DNA from: LMUY01 sp965199005
Lineage (GTDB): Bacteria > Pseudomonadota > Alphaproteobacteria > Acetobacterales > Acetobacteraceae
NCBI GenBank assembly: GCA_965199005.1
Contig: CBDAQK010000001.1
Location: 1,116,001 to 1,180,000 of the forward strand
Direction: 5' to 3'
DNA: 64,000 bases
Below, in pieces: positions 1 to 8,473 of this stretch; position 1 is the first letter of the stretch, and the number at the start of each line of letters is the position of its first letter. The position numbers and the translations under genes were made by a program. Under the pieces are notes generated by a model. That model did no database searches, was not told the DNA's origin, and saw nothing but the letters and a program-made list of their open reading frames with translations.

Positions 1-1151
1 AGCAGCGCAGCGGCCAGTCCAAGCCTTGCGAAAACCGCAGAACATCGATCATCCAGGGTGCTGCGGTTTTGACCGCTGGCCGCCAGTGCATCCGACAGGG
101 TCGCCCGGATGGACCGCCAGGGCGCAAAAGCCGCCCCAGGATCTTGATAGAGCTTTTGGACGACTTGCCTGCCTTCCCGGTACAGCGTTCCCGCCGCCGG
201 GCGATGGAGACCGACCAGTGTGTCGCCGAGGGTCGTCTTGCCGCAGCCAGACGGGCCGGACAATCCGGTGATACCGCCGCGGCGAATCGAGAAGTCCAAG
301 TCTTGGGCAACGATGGGCCCGCCGCGAGCCGGGCTGACGGCAAGGCCCGCGGCCTTCACCAGCACCGGCGACGGCGTCCGTCTTCGCGTTGTCCATGAGG
401 ACGGTTCTGAGACGAGCAATTCACGTGTGAATGCGTGGCGCGGATGGCTCAGCACGTCGGACGCGGCACCCTGTTCGGCGATCTCGCCCTCCCGCATCAC
501 CACGATTTCGTTGGCGAGCCGACCCGCCAGCTCCAGATCATGGGTGACAAGAAGCATGGAGCGGCCCTCATCCAACAGCGACCGCAATCCGGCCTCTGCG
601 TGTGCGCGGCGGTCCGCATCCAATGCTTTGGTGGGCTCATCGACCAGGATCAGCCGCGCCGGGGCGCCGAACGTTGTCGCCAGGGCCGCACGTTGTGCCA
701 TACCGCCAGAAAGCTGCGATGGCAGTTTGGCGCCGTCCCGGGACGGAGTGAGACCGGCACGTTCCAGCAACTTCGCAGTGACACGCCATATGTCCCGTCC
801 GTTGCCATGAAGACGTGGCATGTCACCAACTTGCTTTCGGGTTTTCCGTGCCGGGGCCAGTGCAGTCCAGGGCTCCTGCGGGAGCAAGAAGACGGCCCGC
901 GACCATAGCCCGCGGCGATCGGACGCCGTCATGGCTGTGATCTCGCGTCCTCCCAGCCAGATGCGTCCGCCCATGGAAAGCTCGGGCGCAAGGGTGCCAG
1001 CTATGGCCGCGCAGACCAGACTTTTCCCGGCGCCGGACTCCCCGACCAGGCACAGGCACCGCCCCGCTTCAAGGACGAAATCGCAAGCGGCGAGCAGTGC
1101 TCTGCCATGCCGGTCCCGTATGGCGAGTCCATCGACGCGCAAGTCTGTCAT
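1..1151 (-). CDS. Nickel/peptide-type ABC importer, tandem two-domain ATPase (partial)
   Basis: Cytoplasmic ATPase of the importer encoded just upstream; hydrolyses ATP to drive uptake, probably of nickel given the operon's NikR site. The reading frame is open from the ATG at 1151 to the window edge (at least 383 residues), so the 3' end is missing. The first domain has Walker A GESGAGKS (36-43), signature LSGGM (146-150), Walker B LILVDEP (166-172) and a switch histidine (H203). After a linker near residue 250 a second Walker A, GPSGCGKT (298-305), begins another ABC domain. Two domains in one chain replace the separate NikD and NikE (DppD/DppF-type) subunits. The ATG overlaps the stop of the permease gene (ATGA). 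That it is an ABC ATPase is clear; the substrate is inferred from context. Confidence 0.9.
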   Translation of the reverse strand, partial: MTDLRVDGLAIRDRHGRALLAACDFVLEAGRCLCLVGESGAGKSLVCAAIAGTLAPELSMGGRIWLGGREITAMTASDRRGLWSRAVFLLPQEPWTALAPARKTRKQVGDMPRLHGNGRDIWRVTAKLLERAGLTPSRDGAKLPSQLSGGMAQRAALATTFGAPARLILVDEPTKALDADRRAHAEAGLRSLLDEGRSMLLVTHDLELAGRLANEIVVMREGEIAEQGAASDVLSHPRHAFTRELLVSEPSSWTTRRRTPSPVLVKAAGLAVSPARGGPIVAQDLDFSIRRGGITGLSGPSGCGKTTLGDTLVGLHRPAAGTLYREGRQVVQKLYQDPGAAFAPWRSIRATLSDALAASGQNRSTLDDRCSAVFARLGLAAAL

Positions 1152-1942
1152 CGGATCGTCTTTACTGCCGCCGCCGGACCGGTCGCGAGAAACAAGGCCG
1201 ATACCGTGAGGATGATGGCGCTGGCTGGCACCAAAAGGAGCATTGGCGCCTCCTCGATATACGGGAGCGCATCGACGATCATTGCGCCCCATTCCGGTGT
1301 GGGTGGGCGCAGGCCGAGACCGAGAAATCCGAGTGCGGCAACCGACAGCACCGCCTGGCCGAACATGAGACCGGCTATCGACGCCATCGGCCCGATCAGC
1401 GAGGGAGCGATCAGTCTGAGGGCAACCGAGAGGCGAGACAGGCCGGAGAGCCGCGCGGCCTGCACCCATGGGGCAGCGGCGGCCTGTTCAGCTGTCAGCA
1501 GCGCCACCCGGCAGGGTTCCGCCCAGATGGTCAGGCCAATAGCAGCCGCCAAGCCCAGCGGACCAGGCTCGAACAGACTCGCCACGAGTAGCACGGCCAG
1601 GAAATTCGGCAGGGCCAGCGCCGTGTCGCAAAGCAGTCGGACAGCCGCCGCAGCGATACCGCGACGTGAGGCAGCGAAAACCCCCAGCAGGCCGCCGAGG
1701 AACACCGCGACCGTGACGGCGCCACCCGACACGCCGAGCGACAGTCTCGCCCCGGTCAGCGCACGCGCGAGTTCACTTCGTCCAAGATGGTCCGCACCGA
1801 GCAGGAAGTGTCTGCCGGGTGGCGTCAGCGCCTGTGACAGCGACTGGTGGGTGGGGTCCACATCGACCAGTAGAGGGCCGATCGCTGCGAGGGTCAGCAA
1901 CAGGCCCAGGGCAACCAGCCCGAACGCACGACCCGGCGTCAC
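1148..1942 (-). CDS. nikC: Nickel/peptide-type ABC importer permease, NikC/DppC-like
   Basis: Second inner-membrane permease of the importer, 264 aa. It has the typical layout of the family: an N-terminal membrane segment, the LGADHLGR motif that follows it in DppC/NikC proteins, then five further hydrophobic segments and the cytoplasmic EAA-like loop (around AARLSGLSRLSVALRLIAPS) that contacts the ATPase. I chose the GTG at 1942 because it overlaps the preceding permease's TGA (GTGA) and gives a normal length; the same frame stays open upstream, but there it is only antiframe to the first permease. Translationally coupled on both sides. Substrate inferred as nickel from the NikR operator at the operon head. 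Confidence 0.85.
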   Translation of the reverse strand: MTPGRAFGLVALGLLLTLAAIGPLLVDVDPTHQSLSQALTPPGRHFLLGADHLGRSELARALTGARLSLGVSGGAVTVAVFLGGLLGVFAASRRGIAAAAVRLLCDTALALPNFLAVLLVASLFEPGPLGLAAAIGLTIWAEPCRVALLTAEQAAAAPWVQAARLSGLSRLSVALRLIAPSLIGPMASIAGLMFGQAVLSVAALGFLGLGLRPPTPEWGAMIVDALPYIEEAPMLLLVPASAIILTVSALFLATGPAAAVKTIR

Positions 1943-2868
1943 CGGAGACCACCAATGGCGACAGCGGCCGCGTCGGCCATGCTGTTGGCCGTTGTGACAA
2001 GCAGCGCAATCGCGATGCCTGCCCCTTGAATGACGGGCACATCGCGCGCCTGAACGGCATCCACCAGGCGTCGGCCAATGCCTGGATAGGCGAACACCGT
2101 CTCGACGACGGCGACGCCCTCCAGCAGGAAAGCAAGGCTGAGGAAGGCATAGGCAACCACGGCCGGAGCCGCCAACGGCAGGATATGCAGCAAGGCGACC
2201 TCGTGAGCCGGCACGCCCTTCATCCGGGCAAATGCAATACTGGGATGCCGTTCCGCGGAGAAGGCGGCGCGGGCGGTCACCAGGGCAAGCCGCGGGCTGC
2301 CGAGCAGGACGAGCGTGGCCGCCGGCAGGACGACATACACGGCCGAGCCGTACCCAGCGACCGGAAACCAGCCGAGGCGGATGGCGAAGACCAGGCCGAG
2401 CGCGAGGCCGGCAACAAAGGACGGGGTGCCCGCCGCCACCGCGCCCGCCACCTGCGCAAACGCCACGCCACGGCGGCCGCGCCCCAACACCAACCCCATG
2501 GAGACGCCGACGAGGACGACCAATGGCCATGCGGCGCCGACGAGCACCAGGCTGCGCGCGAGAGGTGACCCCAACTCGTCCGCGACCGGGACACCGGTGA
2601 CGGCGGAACGCCCGAGGTCGAAGCGGAGGAGTTGCATCAGCCACCGCTCCAGGCGTATCGCAACCGGTAGGTCTAACCCCAGTTCCTGCCGGACCCTTTC
2701 GGTGACGTTGGCATCGACGCGATCGGCGCTGTAACGGGCCGCCGCCACCCGGTAAGCCATGTCTCCGGGGAGCGCATCCGCCATCAGGAATGACAGGACG
2801 GACACGACGAGCACGGTGACGGCACACCGGAACAGCCAGCGGCCGAGCCGCCGGGTCACCGCCGTCAT
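1939..2868 (-). CDS. nikB: Nickel/peptide-type ABC importer permease, NikB/DppB-like
   Basis: First inner-membrane permease, 309 aa. A signal-anchor-like helix near residues 12-32 is followed by the periplasmic loop typical of DppB/NikB (RVRQELGLDLPVAIRLERWL, then LRFDLGRSAVTGVPV), and five more membrane segments with a C-terminal EAA-like loop. The ATG at 2868 is chosen because it overlaps the binding-protein stop codon (ATGA); the frame is open further upstream, but that stretch is the antiframe of the binding protein. Same operon as the binding protein and the second permease; the permeases should form a heterodimer. Confidence 0.85.
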   Translation of the reverse strand: MTAVTRRLGRWLFRCAVTVLVVSVLSFLMADALPGDMAYRVAAARYSADRVDANVTERVRQELGLDLPVAIRLERWLMQLLRFDLGRSAVTGVPVADELGSPLARSLVLVGAAWPLVVLVGVSMGLVLGRGRRGVAFAQVAGAVAAGTPSFVAGLALGLVFAIRLGWFPVAGYGSAVYVVLPAATLVLLGSPRLALVTARAAFSAERHPSIAFARMKGVPAHEVALLHILPLAAPAVVAYAFLSLAFLLEGVAVVETVFAYPGIGRRLVDAVQARDVPVIQGAGIAIALLVTTANSMADAAAVAIGGLR

Positions 2869-4415
2869 TGTGACCAGCGCATATCCGCGATTCCGTACGT
2901 CGCCTCGAACGGGTCGATCGTGACGCCCTGGACCCGCTTGGACACGGCGACCACTTGATCGTACCAGCTCAACGGAATGACCGGCAACTCGTTCTGCAGG
3001 ATGCCCGTGATCTCCTGACGCAACGCCGTGCGCTTGGCCGCGTCCGGCGACCCCATATAGCCCGAAATCGCCGCTTCGATGGCTGGTGAGCGCCATCCGG
3101 CAGGACCGTAGCCGACGGTGCTGGACGCGACAAAATCGTCCGCCAATGCCCCGATGGGGTCTGGCAGAAGCCCGTAATTGCGCGCGACCATGGCCGCCTG
3201 GAGCGTGCCGTTATTGTGCATGGGCGGGATTTCCTCGGCATCGCCAAGCCGGATCTTGGCCTCGACGCCGACCTCCTTCCATTGCGCCTGGATTGCCTCG
3301 GCCAGCGGCGGAAGCTCCGGCCGTGCAGCGTAGGCGAAGAGTTCGAACGACAGCCGCTTGCCGTCCTTCATCCGGATGCCATCGTTTCCCGGTTTCCACC
3401 CGGCCGCGTCGAGCAGTCGCCGCGCCTCGCCGGGATCGAAATGCAGCTTCTCGACTGTCGGATTGCGCCACTCCGCCAACCCCGGCGGCAGGAGCTGATC
3501 CGCGGCCGAGGCGGGGTCGCGCAGAATGGTGCGCGCAGCGCCGTCGCGGTCGATCGCAAGCGAGAGCGCGCGGCGCACGGAAGGATCGGACAAGCCGGGC
3601 AAGGCCGTGTTCAGCGCGACGAAGCGTGCCCGCGGGATCGGCAAACTGAGGATGACGAGATTCGCGCTCCGCCGCAGGCGGTCGGCAGCGACTGGCTGGA
3701 GGTTGAAGCTGATATCGGCGTCACCGGCCTCCGACATGCGTGCGCGCGTCTCCCCATCGGCAACCGCCCGGTATTGGACGTGCTGAATGGCGGGGCCTCC
3801 CTTGGAAACCGGCTTCACCGCCTCGCTCTCGACGACCAGCGAGCCATCGATGCCGGCCACCCGGTATGGGCCGGAGCCTATGATCCGTTGGGTGTGGCCG
3901 CTCCCGTCATACGAGGCCGGGGCCAGAACAATCGCCGAGGAATCCGCCAGATAGGCCGCAAGCACGGTGAACGGCCGCGATAGCCGGACCGTGACCGCGT
4001 CACCGTCAGCCGTGAACCCGTCCGTGGGGATCAGGCGCAACGGACTGGCGGGCGTCTGACGGACCAGGTTCAAAGCACTTGCCACCCAGGCTGGGGTGAC
4101 GGCTGTTCCGTCCTGGAACATCGCGCCGGGCCGGATCGGGAAGCGCCAAGTCAGCCCGTCCTCGCTGACTGTCCAGGAGGTGGACAGGCCGGGTTGAAGA
4201 TGGCCTTCGCGGCCCGGCACCACCAGCGTCTCTGCGACCGACAGGCGCTGGAACACGTATCCGCTGCGAACCGGGTCCAGGCCTCGGATGTCCCAGGGTG
4301 CCACGACGTGGAGCGTACGCTCCTGCGCGTGGGCGTGCGGCACCAGCCAGGCCCCGAGCAGGAGGGCGAGGAAGGAGCAACGCGTGGATGCCAACGATGC
4401 CGGCCTGTCCCTCAT
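2865..4415 (-). CDS. nikA: Family 5 extracellular solute-binding protein, probably nickel-complex binding (NikA-like)
   Basis: Periplasmic receptor of the importer, 516 aa. An N-terminal signal peptide (hydrophobic FLALLLGAWLVPHAHA, cleavage near AHA-Q) precedes a SBP_bac_5 domain with the usual hallmarks: LQPGLSTSWTVSEDGLTWRF, a FQDGTAVT segment, and ALSLAIDRDG in the middle. Family 5 includes dipeptide, oligopeptide and nickel receptors; the sequence alone does not decide the ligand. The NikR-type operator upstream of the operon argues for nickel, perhaps chelated by a small ligand. It starts four bases after the methyltransferase stop and overlaps the next permease by ATGA. Confidence 0.85.
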   Translation of the reverse strand: MRDRPASLASTRCSFLALLLGAWLVPHAHAQERTLHVVAPWDIRGLDPVRSGYVFQRLSVAETLVVPGREGHLQPGLSTSWTVSEDGLTWRFPIRPGAMFQDGTAVTPAWVASALNLVRQTPASPLRLIPTDGFTADGDAVTVRLSRPFTVLAAYLADSSAIVLAPASYDGSGHTQRIIGSGPYRVAGIDGSLVVESEAVKPVSKGGPAIQHVQYRAVADGETRARMSEAGDADISFNLQPVAADRLRRSANLVILSLPIPRARFVALNTALPGLSDPSVRRALSLAIDRDGAARTILRDPASAADQLLPPGLAEWRNPTVEKLHFDPGEARRLLDAAGWKPGNDGIRMKDGKRLSFELFAYAARPELPPLAEAIQAQWKEVGVEAKIRLGDAEEIPPMHNNGTLQAAMVARNYGLLPDPIGALADDFVASSTVGYGPAGWRSPAIEAAISGYMGSPDAAKRTALRQEITGILQNELPVIPLSWYDQVVAVSKRVQGVTIDPFEATYGIADMRWSQ

Positions 4416-4419
4416 GTCA

Positions 4420-5193
4420 TCAGGCCTTCACCGCGCCCATCCAGAAATCGTTGTAGACACCGACGGTCAGGGACCGCGGGAAACCCGCTGCCTTACGCTG
4501 GGTACGGCGGATGTGGCTGAGCGGACCCCGTTTTATTGACGTAAACCCGGCGGTCTCGAGCAAGGACGACAGCGGTTCGGGCCGAAGCCCGTGGCGGAAC
4601 CATACCTGGCGCATGATGCTCTCGTGCGCTTCCCAATCGATGTGCTCCGGTGCTCGGCCCAACAGCGTCATCAGCCGGCGGCCAAGCGCCTGTTTCAATC
4701 GTCCGATGGTTGGCAGGTTGACCCAGTCGCCATCCACGATCAGCAGACTTCCACCCGGCCGTAGCACCCGGAACCAGTCGGCAAAGGCCGCGGCGGGATT
4801 GGGCAGCGTCCAGACCAGGTGACGGCACACCACCGCGTCGTATTTGGCTGAAGCCTCCCTCGTATCCTCCGCGTCGCCGCTGTGTAGTTTCGCGCCGGGC
4901 ACTTTCGCGCGGGCCCTCGCGAGCATGCCGGGCGAGAGGTCCAGACCGGTGACGTCAGCACCAGCCCCGACCAAAAGTGACGTAAACTCCCCCGTTCCGC
5001 AGGCGAGTTCCAGGACATGGCGGCCCGTCAGCGAACCCAGGCGTTCCGCCAGCAACTCATTCCATGCAGCCCGCTCGGCGCCAGCCGCAATTCCGTGGCC
5101 AGGTGAGGCATCGAAGTTCACCGAACGCGCCGTCCAATACGCCCCGATCTCCTCCTTGAGGCCGAAGTTGGGCATGTCCCCTGGCACCGACAT
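4420..5193 (-). CDS. Class I SAM-dependent methyltransferase, first gene of the nickel-type operon
   Basis: 257 aa, cytoplasmic, Rossmann-fold methyltransferase. Motif I is VLELACGTGEF, followed by VTGLDLSPGMLARARAK (motif post-I), a GDAED stretch, YDAVVCRHLVWTLPNP (motif II region) and LRPGGSLLIVDGDW (motif III), as in UbiE/BioC-like enzymes. The acceptor is not evident. A longer frame starting with TTG at 5256 is rejected because that codon lies inside the NikR operator; the ATG at 5193 has a good Shine-Dalgarno (GGGAG, four bases away). It is co-transcribed with the importer, so its product may modify or make a metal ligand, or act on the imported compound. It is not a nicotianamine-synthase-like CntL protein by motif. 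Confidence 0.8.
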   Translation of the reverse strand: MSVPGDMPNFGLKEEIGAYWTARSVNFDASPGHGIAAGAERAAWNELLAERLGSLTGRHVLELACGTGEFTSLLVGAGADVTGLDLSPGMLARARAKVPGAKLHSGDAEDTREASAKYDAVVCRHLVWTLPNPAAAFADWFRVLRPGGSLLIVDGDWVNLPTIGRLKQALGRRLMTLLGRAPEHIDWEAHESIMRQVWFRHGLRPEPLSSLLETAGFTSIKRGPLSHIRRTQRKAAGFPRSLTVGVYNDFWMGAVKA

Positions 5194-5243
5194 CGTCTCC
5201 CGAACTTGCACAGCGGCGTCGGGATACACATTCCATCGGCCAA

Positions 5244-5271
5244 GTATGACGATCAAGTAGAAAGATCATAC
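5244..5271 (-). promoter_or_regulatory. NikR operator
   Basis: Exact match to the NikR recognition sequence GTATGA-N16-TCATAC: half-sites at 5244-5249 and 5266-5271 with exactly 16 bases between. The site sits about 50 bases upstream of the methyltransferase ATG at 5193, and on the minus strand the half-site includes a -10-like TATGAT (5272-5267), so a bound NikR tetramer would block the promoter. In E. coli, Ni-bound NikR represses the nikABCDE importer through this same sequence. No nikR gene lies in this window, so the regulator must be elsewhere. Confidence 0.88.
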
Positions 5272-5427
5272 CTTCTCTGTCACAAAAAGGGACAAACCCC
5301 AAGCTGGGCCAGGGCAAACGGGTCCGCGCGCCGGGCATAAACAGGGTGGGAAGCACGCGACGCCGTCTACGATTTCGTGGCCCGGCACCTATCTCGCTGG
5401 TTTGGCAGGCGGCAGGACTGCACGCAC

Positions 5428-5448
5428 GTGCCGCCGGCCGAGCGGCAC
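5428..5448. terminator. Hairpin downstream of the galactofuranose island
   Basis: GTGCCGC and GCGGCAC form a perfect 7-bp stem with a 7-base loop, 25-45 bases beyond the stop codon of the glycosyltransferase/mutase gene (5473). There is no following U-tract on either strand, so it is at best a weak or Rho-assisted terminator. It separates this transcript from the NikR promoter, which fires in the same direction. Confidence 0.35.
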
Positions 5449-5472
5449 CGTTGCATTGGCGTGGGCGGTTCC

Positions 5473-7965
5473 TCAGACACGGCCTGCGGGGACCCGCGCT
5501 AGCCTGTCAGCGGGGACCGGAGCCTTCGTGTCGGTAGCAAGCTCCGCCTCGACCCGCCGGAACGTCGCAAGCGCCTGACCAACAACCTGGTCCATATTGA
5601 GGTAACGGTATGTCGCAAGACGACCGACGAACCACGTATCGGGGCAGGCATCGGCGAGCGCTTCATAGCGTTTGTAAAGCGCCTGATTTTCTGCCCGCGG
5701 GATGGGGTAGTATGGGTCACCATCGGCCGAGGGAAACTCGTACGTGACGCTGGTGCAGGGATGCACTTGGCCGGTGAGATGTTTATATTCGGAGATCCTG
5801 GTGTAGTCTTGATCCTGCGGGTAGTTGACGGTGCCGACGGGCTGGAACTGTTCCTGCTGCAACGTTGCGTGGCGGAACCGGAGCGACCGGTAAGGCAGCT
5901 TGCCGAAGCGGTGGCCAAAGAACTCGTCGACCGGCCCAGTCCAAACCATGCGCCGGTACTCAACCAAATTGCCTAGATCCTTATAGCTGGTCCCGAGCCT
6001 GACCGTGATCGCGGGGTGATCGAGCATGCGGTTGAACATTACGGTGTAGCCGTCGCGCGGCATGGTTTGGAACGTGTCGGTGAAGTAGCGGTCGTCCCGG
6101 TTCGTTCGCACGGGAACACGCGCCGTCACGGACCGGTCCAGCGCGGAAGGGTCAAGCCCCCACTGCTTGCGCGTATAGGCCTGGAAGAACTTCTCGTACA
6201 GCTCGCGCCCAATACGGGACACGATGACGTCCTCGGAAGTCCGCACCTCCTCAACCCGCTCCGCGCGGGCGGCGAACCACGCCTCCAACGCATCGGACGT
6301 GAGATCGAGGCCATAGAGGCAGTTCACGGTATCGAGGTTGATCGGAATAGGCACAAGCTGACCATCGACCTGCCCAAGCACACGATGCTCGTAGGGGCGC
6401 CATGCCGTGAACCGGGAGAGGTAAGTGTGCACGGCTTCCGAATTTGTGTGGAAGATATGCGGCCCATAGCGGTGAACCAGAACGCCCGCCGCGTCCAAAT
6501 GATCGTACGCGTTGCCAGCGACGTGGTCGCGTTTGTCAATCACCAGGACCCGGTCGCCACGTGCGTTGGCCAAGCGCTCTGCCAGTACCGCGCCGGCAAA
6601 CCCCGCGCCGACGATAAGCCAGTCGAACACCTCTGGCCCGGCTTCCGTTCGCCGTTTTCTTTGCGATATCCCCTGAGAAGCTGCGTCCCGTGCAACGCTC
6701 CCTTTCGCCGATCGGCTCTTCGCTATGTCCAAAATTCCGCTGGACGCCGCGCCCGGATCGTGATCCCGGCGCGGCGCTGCCGTCCGCGCAGCTTCGATCA
6801 GGGATGCCATGCGGCTCCACGTCGATCGCCAAGACAGCCGCTTCAGACGCTCGTCGACGCGGTCCCTCCAACCCGGCGGCGGTCCAGTCAACAAGCCTTC
6901 GATGGCTTCGCAGAACGCCGCCGGGCTGGATGCGATTTGGACGAATTTGTCTTTGCCCCAATCATCCACGACGTCGCGCACGGGGGTTGAGACGACCGGA
7001 ACGCCTGCTGCCAAAAACTCGGGCGTCTTCGTGGGACTGATGAACCGAGTGGCTTCGTTGAGGGCGAACGGCATAATCCCGGCATCCCAGCCGGCAAGAT
7101 AGGCCGGCAACTCCACATAGGAGCGCATACCGAGCCAGTGCAGGTTTTGCCGCCGAGGGAGCGCAGCCGGGTCTATTTTGGCCGTGGGCCCCACCATGAC
7201 GAGCTGCCATTCCGGCCTGGATGTGGCAATCGCATCGAGCAGGTCATAGTCGATACGCTCGTCGACCACGCCGAAATAGCCGACGCGGGGGCGAGGGATT
7301 TGCGATTGGTCGATGGGTTCGGCCAATGAGGTGGATCGAGCCTGCCCGAAATGAACAGTATCGACGCAGCTGGGAAAGCAATGGGTATTTGAATGATGAT
7401 GGCGCTTGGCTTCGTAAAGGCTGCGCCCCCCCGTAAAGACGAGACCGGCATGCTTGAGCAACTGGCGTTCCAACAACACCAATTGCTGTGATGCTCCCTG
7501 GAATAGGGTTAGCTCATCCATGCAGTCGTAGACCACCGCCTCAGAGCGGAGATGGCCCGCAAAGGAGAAGGCAAACGGTGTGAAGAACCACGCGACCGAA
7601 GGTTGCATATCGAGCTTGGCGAGCAGGTCGTCCAACAGCTGGCGCTGCATGGCGATTGCCGCGGCCTCATCGAGACCTTCGGGCAACAGCGGCGTTGCCA
7701 CCCACACGCTTTCGGGAGAAAGGCGCATGCGCATCGTCGCACGGCCCGTCGTTGGCAGCGGCTCTTCGACGAACAAAACTGTGTAAGTCTCCGCCGCCAA
7801 AGCCATGAGATGTTGAGGCCGCTGGACCACGAAGTCCCACCGAAGATGCGACAGGCAAAGGAGGAGTGGCTTGTCTGCAGACGGAACCGGGTCTTCGCGC
7901 AGGCCTGGTTCACGCGCAGCAGCGGCATAAGCATCCAGGGAAGGCAGATGAGTTTCAGGCGGCAA
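5473..7965 (-). CDS. glf: Fused glycosyltransferase (GT-B) - UDP-galactopyranose mutase
   Basis: 830 aa, two enzymes in one chain. Residues about 30-395 are a GT-B glycosyltransferase: an N-terminal HLRWDFVVQRPQHLMALAA segment, GYFGVVDERIDYDLL in the middle and the nucleotide-sugar signature PTKTPEFLAAGVPVVSTP. A polar linker (about 396-445) leads to UDP-galactopyranose mutase (447-815): FAD-binding IVGAGFAGAVLAERLA, RYGPHIFHTNSE, WRPYEHRVLG, YTRKQWG and C-terminal RLATYRYLNMDQVV, all characteristic of bacterial Glf. The mutase makes UDP-galactofuranose from UDP-galactopyranose. The start is TTG at 7965, supported by GGAGG seven bases upstream; no closer ATG would keep the GT domain whole. 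It follows the exporter gene after a 500-base gap and may have its own promoter. Confidence 0.93.
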   Translation of the reverse strand: MPPETHLPSLDAYAAAAREPGLREDPVPSADKPLLLCLSHLRWDFVVQRPQHLMALAAETYTVLFVEEPLPTTGRATMRMRLSPESVWVATPLLPEGLDEAAAIAMQRQLLDDLLAKLDMQPSVAWFFTPFAFSFAGHLRSEAVVYDCMDELTLFQGASQQLVLLERQLLKHAGLVFTGGRSLYEAKRHHHSNTHCFPSCVDTVHFGQARSTSLAEPIDQSQIPRPRVGYFGVVDERIDYDLLDAIATSRPEWQLVMVGPTAKIDPAALPRRQNLHWLGMRSYVELPAYLAGWDAGIMPFALNEATRFISPTKTPEFLAAGVPVVSTPVRDVVDDWGKDKFVQIASSPAAFCEAIEGLLTGPPPGWRDRVDERLKRLSWRSTWSRMASLIEAARTAAPRRDHDPGAASSGILDIAKSRSAKGSVARDAASQGISQRKRRTEAGPEVFDWLIVGAGFAGAVLAERLANARGDRVLVIDKRDHVAGNAYDHLDAAGVLVHRYGPHIFHTNSEAVHTYLSRFTAWRPYEHRVLGQVDGQLVPIPINLDTVNCLYGLDLTSDALEAWFAARAERVEEVRTSEDVIVSRIGRELYEKFFQAYTRKQWGLDPSALDRSVTARVPVRTNRDDRYFTDTFQTMPRDGYTVMFNRMLDHPAITVRLGTSYKDLGNLVEYRRMVWTGPVDEFFGHRFGKLPYRSLRFRHATLQQEQFQPVGTVNYPQDQDYTRISEYKHLTGQVHPCTSVTYEFPSADGDPYYPIPRAENQALYKRYEALADACPDTWFVGRLATYRYLNMDQVVGQALATFRRVEAELATDTKAPVPADRLARVPAGRV

Positions 7966-8473
7966 ATGCGAACCTCCGGTTAAGTCTAATCATCAAGTGT
8001 CAAGGTTATGCTCACGCTCTCAGCTGACACGTCACTGAACCAGGAGAGATAGGCGCACGCTGCGAGCTGCCGCAGGCAGGGCCTAACGTAATCGAGAACG
8101 TTGCGCAAATGGCACCGGAGCCCACGACATCCGTGTTTCGCAACGTTCCCTTCCGCTCCTACACGGCGCCTCAGAATCAAACATCCGCGCAGCAGGCGCG
8201 CTTAGGTTTATGCACCAACACGTAATTAAAAGGAAGAAAGATTTACCTAACAACCCGGAGAGAAGAGGTCCAGCATGCTCATGAGAGGGAGAAGCTGCCA
8301 ACACCATCATTTGAGGTGTAATGGACAAAGCGAACGACTTTCCGGCAGGTGATGACCTTTCAGCTCCCATCGTAAACTTCTGTCGTTGCGCATGCCGGCG
8401 CGCACTCCATGCTTGAAGGAGTTACCGGACAGCTCTCTGCCGGGTCGAGTCCTCGCCGGATACACGCTATCTG
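7966..8473. other. Intergenic region in the glycan island
   Basis: About 500 bases without a convincing gene, visibly AT-richer than its surroundings around 8210-8255. It holds a 10-bp inverted repeat (8096-8148), an ACGTCAC element at 8029-8035 upstream of the mutase gene, and a TTGACA-like hexamer on the minus strand near 8010. A plus-strand 25-codon frame (8275-8352) has a purine-rich GGAGAGAAGAGG ahead of its ATG but no recognisable product; I do not call it. Confidence 0.5.
8096..8148. repeat. 10-bp inverted repeat, possible terminator or operator
   Basis: GAACGTTGCG (8096-8105) and CGCAACGTTC (8139-8148) are perfect inverted arms separated by 33 bases; the pairing extends by three A-T pairs with a one-base bulge. 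It lies between the exporter stop (8474) and the mutase start (7965), so it may end the upstream transcript or bind a dimeric regulator. No U-tract follows. Confidence 0.4.

Noticed and set aside
1..5193. Reading the left-edge importer as an ordinary dipeptide transporter
   Set aside because: Families overlap, but the exact NikR box makes nickel the better call.
5194..5256. Longer N-terminus for the methyltransferase from a TTG at 5256
   Set aside because: The TTG lies within the NikR operator and lacks a ribosome site; the ATG at 5193 has a good one and matches the fold's start.
8083..8370. Minus-strand 95-codon frame in the glycan island gap
   Set aside because: No ribosome site, no domain and unlikely composition; treated as non-coding.
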